Assembly: GCA_946622415.1 (NCBI GenBank)
Contig: CAMOPX010000008.1
Location: 1 to 64,000, forward strand
DNA from: an uncultured bacterium
Lineage (GTDB): Bacteria; Cyanobacteriota; Vampirovibrionia; Gastranaerophilales; Gastranaerophilaceae
Reading direction: 5' to 3'
Length of the DNA stretch: 64,000 nt
Below the pieces are notes generated by a model that saw only the letters and a list, made by a program, of their open reading frames with translations, had not been told where the DNA came from and ran no database searches. The stretch's first letter is position 1; the number at the start of each line of letters is the position of its first letter. Of this stretch, positions 50,391 through 59,527 are shown piece after piece. Position numbers and translations under genes: made by a program.

Positions 50391-52448
50391 ATGAAAAAAG
50401 ATTTATTATTAGAAATATTGGTTCAGGAATTACCATACAAATTTATTCCGAGTGCAATTTCGCAGCTTGAAATTGCTTTTGAAAAATTATTTAAAGAAAA
50501 TGCATTGGCATATAAAAAAATCAATGTCTATGCGACCCCGAGGCGTTTGGCCGTTTTGGTTGACGAATTGGCGGTTTGCCAAGAAACTGTTTCAAAAAAT
50601 GTAAAAGGGCCAATTATATCGGTTGCAAAAAATGAAGCAGGAGAATATACCCCTGCGGCAATAGGTTTTGCAAAGAAAAACGGTGTAGATGTCTCTATGC
50701 TTTATGAAAAAGACAACTATATCTGGGTAAATATAGAAACAAAAGGAAAAACTGTTGCCGAAATATTAAAAGAAAACATTCAAAACCTGATATTAAAATT
50801 ACAAGGCTCGCATTTTATGCGTTGGCAATATAACACAGAAAAATTTTCAAGACCGATAGAAAATGTTGTTGCGCTTCTTGATGATGAAGTAGTTGAGCTT
50901 GAAATTTTAGGTAAAAAATCAACAAATAAAACTTTAGGACACAGATATTCAAAGAATCTTGAATTAACAATTAAAAATCCGAAATCTTATATTGAAACTT
51001 TGAGAACAGGCAATGTTATTGTTAATCAAGAAGAAAGACGTGATTTAATAATAAAATTAACAAAAGAATGCGCAGAAAAGAATAATCTCGTGATAAAATT
51101 TGATAACACGGGTGATTTATTGGAAGAAATTACATATATCACGGAATATCCCGTTCCTGTTATTTGCGAATTTAATGAAAAATATCTTCAAATTCCAGAT
51201 ATTGTTACAACGACGGTAATGATTAGCCACCAAAGATATTTCCCCTTGTGGAATAAAGACGGAAAATTATCAAATAAATTTATCACTATTGCAAATTACG
51301 TTGGTGATGAATTTGAAAACATAAAAGCCGGAAACCAAAGAGTAGTTGTAGCAAGATTGGATGACGGTATATTTTTCTTTGAAGAAGACACAAAAACGAA
51401 ACTAATCGATAAAATCGATAATCTGAAAGGAATGACTTTCCAAAAGGGATTGGGAACGTTATATGATAAAACGCAAAGAATAATAAAACTTTCGGATAAA
51501 ATAGCGGATAAATTAAATATTAAAGATAAAACCGATATTTTAAGATGTGCAGAGCTTTCAAAATGTGATTTATCAACAAAACTTGTTTTTGAATTTACAG
51601 AATTACAAGGCTTTATCGGAGAAGATTATGCTCTGTTTGATAAAGAAAAACCCGAAGTTGCAAAAGGGATTTGCGAACATTATTTCCCGTTGAATGCAAA
51701 TTCAGAGCTTCCTGAAAGCATTATAGGACAAGTGGTTTCTATTGCGGATAAAATAGATACGGTTTGTGCTCTGTTTATTTCAACGCAAGGCGACAAAAAG
51801 AAAAAACGTCCCACGGGTTCAAATGATCCATTGGGTGCAAGACGTGCCGTTATAGGAATAATTAGAATAATTCTCGAAAACAATTTGAATATCAATCTCG
51901 AAGAGATTATTAAAACCTCGCTTGATATGTTATCAAAGGAATTTAATACAAGCATGGAGGATTGTTTATTAGAAGATATTAAAGATTTCTTTAATTCAAG
52001 AATTACATTCATGTTTGAAAAAGAAATTTCATCAAACGTATTTAATTCAATAAAGAGCTTTAATTCTTTGGAAAATCTTTCAGGTTATATTACAAAAGCA
52101 AAAATTTTAAATAAATATCAAAACGATGAAAACTTTAGTATAATCAAAGAAAATGCTTCCCGTGTATTTAAGATTTTAAAAGATAATAAATTTGAAGATA
52201 TCACAGAAGCATTATTCTCTACGAATGAAGAAAAAGAATTATATAAAGCAATAACTATGCACAATGCAAGTCCTGATAATTTAGAAGAATACATTATCTC
52301 TCTTAATGCTTTAATTAAGCCAATAATAAACTTCTTTGATAATGTGCTTGTTATGGATAAAGACGAAAAAATTAAAAACAACAGAATCGCTCTTTTAAAT
52401 AAATTGAGAAATAAATTTAACGTTGTTTGCGAATTTGATAAGTTATGA
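50391..52448 (+). CDS. glyS: Glycyl-tRNA synthetase beta subunit
   Basis: LLLEILVQELPYKFIPSAI, YATPRRLAVLV, RWQYNTEKFSRPIENVVALL, SHQRYFPL. Confidence 0.96.
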   Translation: MKKDLLLEILVQELPYKFIPSAISQLEIAFEKLFKENALAYKKINVYATPRRLAVLVDELAVCQETVSKNVKGPIISVAKNEAGEYTPAAIGFAKKNGVDVSMLYEKDNYIWVNIETKGKTVAEILKENIQNLILKLQGSHFMRWQYNTEKFSRPIENVVALLDDEVVELEILGKKSTNKTLGHRYSKNLELTIKNPKSYIETLRTGNVIVNQEERRDLIIKLTKECAEKNNLVIKFDNTGDLLEEITYITEYPVPVICEFNEKYLQIPDIVTTTVMISHQRYFPLWNKDGKLSNKFITIANYVGDEFENIKAGNQRVVVARLDDGIFFFEEDTKTKLIDKIDNLKGMTFQKGLGTLYDKTQRIIKLSDKIADKLNIKDKTDILRCAELSKCDLSTKLVFEFTELQGFIGEDYALFDKEKPEVAKGICEHYFPLNANSELPESIIGQVVSIADKIDTVCALFISTQGDKKKKRPTGSNDPLGARRAVIGIIRIILENNLNINLEEIIKTSLDMLSKEFNTSMEDCLLEDIKDFFNSRITFMFEKEISSNVFNSIKSFNSLENLSGYITKAKILNKYQNDENFSIIKENASRVFKILKDNKFEDITEALFSTNEEKELYKAITMHNASPDNLEEYIISLNALIKPIINFFDNVLVMDKDEKIKNNRIALLNKLRNKFNVVCEFDKL

Positions 52449-52837
52449 TTTTTGAAAACGATAAAAAAAGAATTCATGAGAGTGCCTTATTTAAACGTAA
52501 GGCACTCTTTGAAATAGCAAAAGGAAAGAATCCAAAAGAAGTCATAATAAACAAAACAAATTCAAAAGACAAAAAATATTCAAGCAAAATGTATTATAAA
52601 TGGAAGAAAGAAGCATTTTTAAAAACCCCCGATATGCAACAATTTGGGTTTGGCAGTGATTTATCGGATATTGATATGGAGTATGAAATAAAAGCCTTTG
52701 AGCTTAAAGATTATTACTTGAATTTATTTAACAAGTACAAGTTAAATAAATCAAAAGCTTTGTTAAAAGAGAGCTATACGATTTCTTCGGATGAATATTT
52801 ACTGTATTTAAAAGAGGAAACGATTAATAGTTTATAA
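52445..52837 (+). CDS. Hypothetical protein
   Basis: 130-aa ORF overlapping glyS stop. Confidence 0.5.
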   Translation: MIFENDKKRIHESALFKRKALFEIAKGKNPKEVIINKTNSKDKKYSSKMYYKWKKEAFLKTPDMQQFGFGSDLSDIDMEYEIKAFELKDYYLNLFNKYKLNKSKALLKESYTISSDEYLLYLKEETINSL

Positions 52838-52881
52838 AACACTTAATATTAATTTATTTTAAGGATATGCTAAAAATACAT

Positions 52882-52910
52882 TTGACAAACATACATTTTT
52901 TTGGTTTTAT
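52882..52910 (+). promoter_or_regulatory. Sigma70-like promoter upstream of 52957..53550
   Basis: TTGACA at 52882..52887 followed at about 17-18 nt by TTTTATA. Confidence 0.5.
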
Positions 52911-52956
52911 ATATTTAGAGTCATTCTAAGATTGAATGTAGAAGGAGTTGCTTTAA

Positions 52957-53550
52957 ATGCAAAATAACGAACTGCCAAAAAATATGGGTAAAAAGATAGT
53001 TGACGCACTAAAGCAACAGGATTTTGAAGAAATGACAGAATCCTCTCTCGATGAGAACGTTGAAGATGTTACAGAAGATATTTCATTAGACGAAATGACT
53101 TCAGAAGAAAATGGCACTGCATTTGATTTTGGTGCAAGTGCAAAAAATTATCAGCCGGTATTTTCAGTTAATGAAGAAGGCGAAATTGCAGATTCAGATT
53201 TGAAATTGTCAATCGAAAATGATGAAGACGTTGAAGAATTTGAAATGCCCAATAACATCAATGTTCTTAAAAGATTAATTGCACAATTACCGACAGGTGT
53301 TCCAAGACAAACCGGTGCGCAAATAATCAGACAAACAATCGAAGCACTCGGCATTCCAATGAAGACAGTTCTCCAAGATGCTCAAAGAGTAAGAGATTGT
53401 TTGAACAGCTCAATAAAAGATTGCAATTATACAATTCAAGAATATAAAAGCAATATTCGTACATTAGAAAAACAAGCTGCAAGCTATCAAAAACAGTTAA
53501 ATAAATTAAACGACATCATAAGCTTGTTTGTATACGGCGAAAAGAAATAG
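52957..53550 (+). CDS. Hypothetical protein, acidic N-terminus, C-terminal coiled coil
   Basis: 197-aa ORF preceded by AGAAGGAG SD and a promoter-like sequence. Confidence 0.65.
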   Translation: MQNNELPKNMGKKIVDALKQQDFEEMTESSLDENVEDVTEDISLDEMTSEENGTAFDFGASAKNYQPVFSVNEEGEIADSDLKLSIENDEDVEEFEMPNNINVLKRLIAQLPTGVPRQTGAQIIRQTIEALGIPMKTVLQDAQRVRDCLNSSIKDCNYTIQEYKSNIRTLEKQAASYQKQLNKLNDIISLFVYGEKK

Positions 53551-53574
53551 TTTCAAAAAGAAATAATTTATTTT

Positions 53575-53650
53575 GCCCCCATCGTCTAGAGGCCTAGGAC
53601 AACACCCTTTCACGGTGTAGACAGCGATTCGAATTCGCTTGGGGGTACCA
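53575..53650 (+). tRNA. tRNA-Glu (anticodon TTC) with encoded CCA
   Basis: GCCCCCATCGTCTAGAGGCCTAGGACAACACCCTTTCACGGTGTAGACAGCGATTCGAATTCGCTTGGGGGTACCA. Confidence 0.96.
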
Positions 53651-53653
53651 TAT

Positions 53654-53681
53654 AAAAAAGACCACAAATGTGGTCTTTTTT
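53654..53681 (+). terminator. Terminator after tRNA-Glu
   Basis: AAAAAAGACCACA-aa-TGTGGTCTTTTTT. Confidence 0.9.
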
Positions 53682-53712
53682 AATATGTAAACACACAACG
53701 AAAATTCATTCG

Positions 53713-53848
53713 CTTGGCGGATTTTAACCAGGGCGCAACAGAGCTTTAGCTCGTCGTGAGCCCGTATGTTCGAGAAAGTTTATGAAATATAGCTTTGCTT
53801 TAGAAAAACGAAATGGAATACTAAACTTTCAAGTTGTTAAAATCCAAG
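53713..53848 (+). ncRNA. Putative structured RNA or palindromic element downstream of tRNA-Glu
   Basis: Closing helix GGATTTTAAC (53719..53728)/GTTAAAATCC (53836..53845); internal GAGCTTTAGCTC hairpin; GAAAGTTTA (53774..53782)/TAAACTTTC (53822..53830). Confidence 0.5.
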
Positions 53849-53863
53849 ACGGGGGTACCATTT

Positions 53864-53889
53864 ATAAAAAGAACCCATTTGAGTTCTTT
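53864..53889 (+). terminator. Second terminator, paralogous to the one after tRNA-Glu
   Basis: AAAAAGAAC...GTTCTTTTT preceded by GGGGGTACCAT as after the tRNA. Confidence 0.75.
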
Positions 53890-53929
53890 TTAATATTATG
53901 TAAAAATATTTTTTCAAAAAATAAACTGA

Positions 53930-54346
53930 TTAAATAGCGCCAATACCGCGAAGAATCCCTATCATTCCTTCTGCAGCTATATCGTTTGTGACTTTACCTT
54001 CTTTATTAAAATAATAAAAATTCATCACACAAACAGATATTTTTTTATTTGTCGGTTTTATTCCCATAAAATCGCCGTCGTGGGTTCCTGTCATGTCCCA
54101 TTTAACTGCGACTTTGTTTTCGTCTGCCACCATATCGGTAATATGCCATTGAACATCAGAAAAACCTTTTCTCATCCAATGAACAACAGACAAATAACCC
54201 TTCCCCCCATACAAAGGCTCAGGGTTTACAGGGGTATAAAAAGGTGCGTCATTTGCAATAAGCTCGTCTGCTAATTTTTCATCTGCCGTATTTATCATAG
54301 TTTCAAATTTTTTTATCAATTTTTTATTTCGTTCAATAAAATCCAT
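53930..54346 (-). CDS. SnoaL-like polyketide cyclase family protein
   Basis: NTADEKLADELIANDAPFYTPVNPEPLYGGKGYLSVVHWMRKGFSDVQWHITDMVADENKVAVKWDMTGTHDG. Confidence 0.85.
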   Translation of the reverse strand: MDFIERNKKLIKKFETMINTADEKLADELIANDAPFYTPVNPEPLYGGKGYLSVVHWMRKGFSDVQWHITDMVADENKVAVKWDMTGTHDGDFMGIKPTNKKISVCVMNFYYFNKEGKVTNDIAAEGMIGILRGIGAI

Positions 54347-54420
54347 TTCTCAACCCCAATTACCTTATTGATAATTAAATCTTATCATAAAATCATATTT
54401 AATTATAAAAACGTTATTTA

Positions 54421-54446
54421 AAAAACCGCCTTTTATGGCGGTTTGT
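54421..54446. terminator. Terminator-like hairpin
   Basis: AAACCGCC-ttttat-GGCGGTTT. Confidence 0.7.
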
Positions 54447-54595
54447 TGTCTTGAGTATATTCAAGTTACATTGTTATTGTACGAAACATTATTGGTAAAT
54501 AAAATGGATGATGTATGATAAAATACACTAATGTTGATAATAATACAAAGCTTCAACATATTTATAATATTAGATAAATGTGATGAATAAATATT

Positions 54596-54799
54596 TTATT
54601 CACACAAAGTAAATCTCAAAACCCCGTCTTTTACGGTTTCATTCCACATGGATTTTGGGCGCACCCAAATATCACCCTTTTCAACATTTTGATAAACAAT
54701 CATATCTTCATTGGTTTCTGAATGTTTTGCAAGAGCAATAATTTTATATAAATTGCCTTTGTAGTGTTTATATGTTTTTCCGATTTCAATTTTTTGCAT
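54596..54799 (-). CDS. DUF1653-like protein
   Basis: IEIGKTYKHYKGNLYKIIALAKHSETNEDMIVYQNVEKGDIWVRPKSMWNETV; start at internal Met. Confidence 0.8.
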   Translation of the reverse strand: MQKIEIGKTYKHYKGNLYKIIALAKHSETNEDMIVYQNVEKGDIWVRPKSMWNETVKDGVLRFTLCE

Positions 54800-55787
54800 A
54801 AATTTTGCCTGACAATTTCTTTTCCCATTCAAATGCGGAAGATATGCTGTCTGTAAGAGTTTTATTATTTTGCCAGCCTAAAACTTCTTTTGCTTTTTTA
54901 TTATCTGCAACCAAAATTTCAGGGTCGCCTTCCCGTCTTTCTTTTGTTGAAACGTTAATATTTTTGTTTAATACCTTTTGACAAGCATCAAAAACTTCTT
55001 TGACACTGTTTCCTTCGTTTGTTCCAAGGTTGAAAAAGTTTGTATTACCGCCATTGAATAAATATTCTAATGCCAAAATGTGTGCCGTGATTAAATCTTC
55101 TATGTTAATATAATCTCTTACACAGGTGCCGTCTTTTGTATTGTAATCGGTTCCAAAAATATTGAATGTTTTATTCTCATCAAAAACGGATTTTAAAATG
55201 TTCGGGATAAGGTGAGTTTCTATATTGTGCCATTCGCCGATTCTTGCTTTTTCATCTGCGCCTGCAACGTTGAAATATCTGAGTCTGACAGATTTTAAGC
55301 CATACGCTTTATCAAAATCATCCATCATTTTTTCTATCATTAATTTTGTGTTCCCGTATGGGTTAATCGGATTTTGGGGATGGAGTTCGTCTATGGGTGT
55401 GTATTTTGGTTCTCCATAAGTTGCGGCGGTTGATGAAAAAACAATCTTTTTAACGTTGTTTTCTATCATAACATTCAAAAGATTCAAAGTTCCCATAACG
55501 TTGTTATAATAGTATTTTAAAGGTTCTTTTACGGATTCGCCGACAAGTGAAAGCGCTGCAAAATGAATCACGGCATCGATATTGTTGTTAAAGACTTTTT
55601 TTATATCTTCAATATTTAATAAATCGCCTTTTATAAATTCAAGTTCCCCGTGCTTTTTGAGTTCATTTACGGTTTCGATATGGCCTGTCGATAAATTATC
55701 AAATATAATTACTTTTTTACCTGCTTCAAGCAATCTCATAACACAATGGCTCCCGATATATCCGGCACCGCCCGTAACCAAAATCAT
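54786..55787 (-). CDS. galE: UDP-glucose 4-epimerase
   Basis: ILVTGGAGYIGSHCVMRLLEAGKKVIIFDNLSTGH, SSTAATYGEP, YGNTKLMIEKM. Confidence 0.96.
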   Translation of the reverse strand: MILVTGGAGYIGSHCVMRLLEAGKKVIIFDNLSTGHIETVNELKKHGELEFIKGDLLNIEDIKKVFNNNIDAVIHFAALSLVGESVKEPLKYYYNNVMGTLNLLNVMIENNVKKIVFSSTAATYGEPKYTPIDELHPQNPINPYGNTKLMIEKMMDDFDKAYGLKSVRLRYFNVAGADEKARIGEWHNIETHLIPNILKSVFDENKTFNIFGTDYNTKDGTCVRDYINIEDLITAHILALEYLFNGGNTNFFNLGTNEGNSVKEVFDACQKVLNKNINVSTKERREGDPEILVADNKKAKEVLGWQNNKTLTDSISSAFEWEKKLSGKIYAKN

Positions 55788-55812
55788 AAATAACCTCCAA
55801 AATTATATTAAA

Positions 55813-56664
55813 TTATTGAGCAAGCTCAATTTTTTTCTTTTCAAGCATTAATTTATCATAAATCCATTCCGGCACAAAATTTTTGCCCATAAGAATCGTT
55901 CCATGGTTCATAGAAGGCGCATGGAAATCTGAACCGCCCGTCACGATTAAATCATATTTTTCCGCAAGTGTTGAAAAATGTTCTACTGCAGCAGGAGAAT
56001 GTTTTCTGTGGTAGGCTTCAATACCTCTTAATCCGCAGTTTACAAGTTCTTTTGTTAGTTCATCCGCAATATCAACGTCAATAGGATGGGCAAAAACAGG
56101 TATTCCTTTTGCTTCCGAAATAATTTCAACTGCATCATGCGGAGAAACGGTTTTTCTTTCAACATAAACCTCGGAATTGTTGTTGATGAATTTAGCGTAC
56201 GCTTCCATAACGTTGGCACTTCCGCCGCAAGAAGTTATTGCACGGGCAATATGCGGACGACCGATTGAACCTTTTGGTGCAACGAGTTTTTGTACGTCTT
56301 CAAATTTTATTTTTAAACCTGCTTTTTTGTTCAAAAGACTGATTATTTTGTGTGTTTGTTCAATTCTGGCTTTTTGTTGAACATTTATTAATTCGATAAA
56401 GTCTTTGTTTGAACTGTCCATAAAGTAGCCTAAAATATGAACTTCAAAACCCTTGTATATTGTATTAATTTCAACTCCGGGGATGATTTGCATTTTAATA
56501 TCGTTTTTCTTAACGTAATCATCTGCAATACCCCAAGATAAGATATTATCGTGGTCAGTCAGCGCAATACAATCCAATTCGCATTCTTGAGCGGTTTGAA
56601 CAATTTGTATAGGGTCAAGTACGCCATCAGAATAGGTTGTGTGAATATGTAAATCAATTTTCAT
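55813..56664 (-). CDS. PHP-domain phosphoesterase
   Basis: IDLHIHTTYSDGVLDP, ALTDHDN, PVFAHP, TGGSDFHAP; start assigned to MKIDLH. Confidence 0.92.
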   Translation of the reverse strand: MKIDLHIHTTYSDGVLDPIQIVQTAQECELDCIALTDHDNILSWGIADDYVKKNDIKMQIIPGVEINTIYKGFEVHILGYFMDSSNKDFIELINVQQKARIEQTHKIISLLNKKAGLKIKFEDVQKLVAPKGSIGRPHIARAITSCGGSANVMEAYAKFINNNSEVYVERKTVSPHDAVEIISEAKGIPVFAHPIDVDIADELTKELVNCGLRGIEAYHRKHSPAAVEHFSTLAEKYDLIVTGGSDFHAPSMNHGTILMGKNFVPEWIYDKLMLEKKKIELAQ

Positions 56665-57472
56665 TTTCACAGCCCCCTTCTTCCGGTGTATATTCAAAAT
56701 TTATTCTTTTAATGTCTGTCGGAATACTTCCTTTGAAGCTGATTTCGCAGGCATTGAGAACATATGGAGACGAAGTTTCGACTTCAAATCTTTCATTTAT
56801 GGAAGTTAAAAGCCTTTTAAACGAAGCCTCGTATTCCATTCCGATTACACTGTTTTTGCTTCCGCAAAAGCCGGCATCGGTAATATATGCAAGTTTGTTA
56901 TCTATTATTGTTTCGTCTGAAGTTTGAACGTGGGTATGTGTTCCGATTACGCAATTGACGCCGAGAGTGGATGAATATTTTGCGAAACATTGTTTTTCTG
57001 CTGTTGCTTCCGCATGAAAATCTACAAGGACAATCATTTCATCAATATTGTAATTTGATTTTAATTCATTCATTAAATATTCAATAGCGTCAAACGGGCA
57101 ATTAATCGGCGGCATAAAGGTTTTGCCCAATAGATTTATTACAATTAATCTGTTGTTAAAAACTCTATAACCTACACCCTGTGCGGATTTATGATAGTTA
57201 TAAGGGCGAATAAGAGCAGTGCTTTCATCAATATATTGTAATATATCTTTTTTATCCCAAATGTGATTTCCTGAAGTTAGGCAGTTTATGCCATATTCCA
57301 ACAGTTCGTCATGATTTTTCTTGGTTAAACCGAAACCATGACTTGCATTTTCGGCATTTGCAATAATAAAATCGTATTTATCTTTATTTTCGGACAAAAA
57401 TTTATCCGTAATACAACGACCGGCTCTGCCTACTATATCGCCTATAAATAAAATTTTATATTCTTCTTGCAT
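56654..57472 (-). CDS. ymdB: YmdB-family metallophosphoesterase
   Basis: ILFIGDIVGRAGR, NAENASHGFGLT, GNHIWDKKDI, VDFHAEATAEK, GTHTHVQTSDE. Confidence 0.92.
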   Translation of the reverse strand: MQEEYKILFIGDIVGRAGRCITDKFLSENKDKYDFIIANAENASHGFGLTKKNHDELLEYGINCLTSGNHIWDKKDILQYIDESTALIRPYNYHKSAQGVGYRVFNNRLIVINLLGKTFMPPINCPFDAIEYLMNELKSNYNIDEMIVLVDFHAEATAEKQCFAKYSSTLGVNCVIGTHTHVQTSDETIIDNKLAYITDAGFCGSKNSVIGMEYEASFKRLLTSINERFEVETSSPYVLNACEISFKGSIPTDIKRINFEYTPEEGGCENEN

Positions 57473-57486
57473 TGTAAAATTGCCTT

Positions 57487-59019
57487 TTATTTGGCAATTT
57501 CGGTAACTCTAGCTTCTCTGACTACCGTTACTCGAATTTGTCCGGGGTACTCCAATTCATCCTCAATGCGTTTTGCAATATCACGGGCAAGTTTTGCACT
57601 CGCAACATCATCAAACACAGTAGGTTGAACAACAACCCTAACCTCTCGACCAGCCGATACAGCGAAGGACTGCTTAATGCCCTCATAGCTGTTTGCGATT
57701 TCTTCCAGCTTTTTGAGGCGTTTAATATAGATTTCAAGCGTGTCACGTCTTGCTCCGGGACGGCCTGCGGAGATTGTGTCCGCAATTTTAACAAGCGCAT
57801 CAGTTAATGTATTCGCGGGTACATCATCGTGATGAGCTTCAATTGCATGAACAATCAATTCCTTTTCGCCATATCTGCGAGCAAGTTCGGCTCCGAGTTG
57901 AACGTGTGTGCCTTCTTGTTCTTGGTCTACTGCTTTTCCTATGTCATGCAACAGACCTGCACGTTTTGCGCTTTTTACATCCGAACCGAGTTCGGCTGCT
58001 AACATTCCGGCAATTTGTCCGACTTCGATTGAATGTTTTAAAACATTCTGACCGTAGCTTGTTCTATAATATAAGCGTCCAAGTGTTTTTGAAAGCTCTT
58101 TGTTAAGGTTCATAATTCCGAGGTCAACGGCTGCACGTTCACCTTCTTGTTTAATTTTGTTTTCGATTTCTTTAACCGATTTTTCGTAAACTTCTTCAAT
58201 ACGAACAGGGTGAATTCTGCCGTCTTGTATGAGTTTTTCTATGGTTAATTTTGCAATTTCACGTCTGACAGGGTCAAATGATGAAAGAACAACCGCTTCC
58301 GGTGTATCATCAATAATAAGGTCTACGCCGGTCAGAGTTTCAAGAGTTCTTATGTTGCGGCCTTCACGACCGATTATTCTTCCTTTCATCTCGTCAGATG
58401 GCAAAGATACAACAGATACGCTGGTTTCAATAACCTGTTCTATTGCACATTTTTGCATTGTTTGAGATAGAATTTCACGAGATTTTTCTTCTGCGGTTTC
58501 TTTGATTTTTATTTCATTTTCACGAATCAATTGCACCTGTTCTGCAGCAAGTTCGTCTTTTAATTGAGTGAGCAAAGTGGCTTTTGCTTCTTCTCTGGAC
58601 ATTTGCGCTACACGTTCAAGTTCGGTTATTTGGCGTGCAATCGTTTCTGCCAGATAGTCTTCTTTCTTTTCGAGTTCATCTTCTTTTTTTGAGATTTCAA
58701 CTTCTTTATCAACTACAGCTTGCGCTCTTGATTCTATTTCGTCTTTTTGTTTTGAAAGTTCGGATTTGATTTTTGAAAACTCTTGCTTTTGTTGACGCAC
58801 GTTTTCATCAAATTCCATTTTTTCTTGATGTAATTCTTCTTTAGCGGAAATAAGTGCTTCTTTTTTCAAAAAGCTTTCTTTTTCCTTGAAATCTTCAATG
58901 TATTTTTGTTCGTTTTTTTCTAAAACTTCAACTTTAGCTTTTTGTCTGACAAACAGCATAGTCATAATGCCGCAAACTACAAGTAAAAGAGTTAAAATTA
59001 TATATATTACGGTATTAAT
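57487..59019 (-). CDS. rny: Ribonuclease Y; start proposed at ATT (59019..59017) rather than the ATG at 58965
   Basis: KH domain [48 protein letters not shown] domain [11 protein letters not shown]. Upstream in-frame [18 protein letters not shown] is the expected TM anchor; AAGAGG lies 9 nt before ATT. Confidence 0.9.
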   Translation of the reverse strand: MNTVIYIILTLLLVVCGIMTMLFVRQKAKVEVLEKNEQKYIEDFKEKESFLKKEALISAKEELHQEKMEFDENVRQQKQEFSKIKSELSKQKDEIESRAQAVVDKEVEISKKEDELEKKEDYLAETIARQITELERVAQMSREEAKATLLTQLKDELAAEQVQLIRENEIKIKETAEEKSREILSQTMQKCAIEQVIETSVSVVSLPSDEMKGRIIGREGRNIRTLETLTGVDLIIDDTPEAVVLSSFDPVRREIAKLTIEKLIQDGRIHPVRIEEVYEKSVKEIENKIKQEGERAAVDLGIMNLNKELSKTLGRLYYRTSYGQNVLKHSIEVGQIAGMLAAELGSDVKSAKRAGLLHDIGKAVDQEQEGTHVQLGAELARRYGEKELIVHAIEAHHDDVPANTLTDALVKIADTISAGRPGARRDTLEIYIKRLKKLEEIANSYEGIKQSFAVSAGREVRVVVQPTVFDDVASAKLARDIAKRIEDELEYPGQIRVTVVREARVTEIAK

Positions 59020-59225
59020 TGTCCTAGTCCTCTTATTATGTGTCTACTACAATGGACTGATAGCATTTATTGTTCGATTTATATATGAAAAATAATACAA
59101 GCCATTTTAATATCTTTATTGTACCATAAGAAAAAATTTTTATATAAAAATTAATAATAATTAATATTTATATTTAATAATACAAACAACGCATTTTAAA
59201 AACTGAAATTCCTGTTAAAATGTTA

Positions 59226-59255
59226 TTGACTTTAAAAAAATTATTATTATATATA
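59226..59255 (+). promoter_or_regulatory. Sigma70-like promoter
   Basis: TTGACT - 18 nt - TATATA upstream of the 59276 ORF. Confidence 0.55.
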
Positions 59256-59275
59256 TAAATATAAAAGAGGCAATT

Positions 59276-59527
59276 ATGTTTTCAAATTTAGTTAGTATAA
59301 TAAATAAATCTTTAAACACCGCTCAAGGTTTGACTTCTGTTTCTAAGACACCTGTTCAAACTCAAAACAACAATCCTTTCAAAGAAAATATTAATCCCTT
59401 TTTAAATAATACCTATGGTTCGGGGAATTATTACGGTAAAAACCAACCTGTTGCAGGCGGTTATTTTGCGGGCTATTACAACGGAAAACCGAATATTGTC
59501 GGAAGAAAATTATTTATTGAAGTTTAA
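59276..59527 (+). CDS. Small Asn/Gly/Tyr-rich hypothetical protein
   Basis: 83-aa ORF with AGAGG SD and promoter-like sequence upstream. Confidence 0.6.
   Translation: MFSNLVSIINKSLNTAQGLTSVSKTPVQTQNNNPFKENINPFLNNTYGSGNYYGKNQPVAGGYFAGYYNGKPNIVGRKLFIEV

Noticed and set aside
53713-53848. Integron attC site
   Set aside because: Outer boxes do not fit RYYYAAC/GTTRRRY (TTTTAAC / GTTAAAA) and no integron integrase is present.
53575-53890. Prophage or ICE attachment sites from the GGGGGTACCAT duplication
   Set aside because: Only about 210 bp between the copies and no integrase; too small for a classical prophage/ICE. Kept as a finding about a small insertion or duplication instead.
57807-59095. 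Plus-strand ORFs opposite rny
   Set aside because: Antisense to a well-supported conserved gene, no family features.
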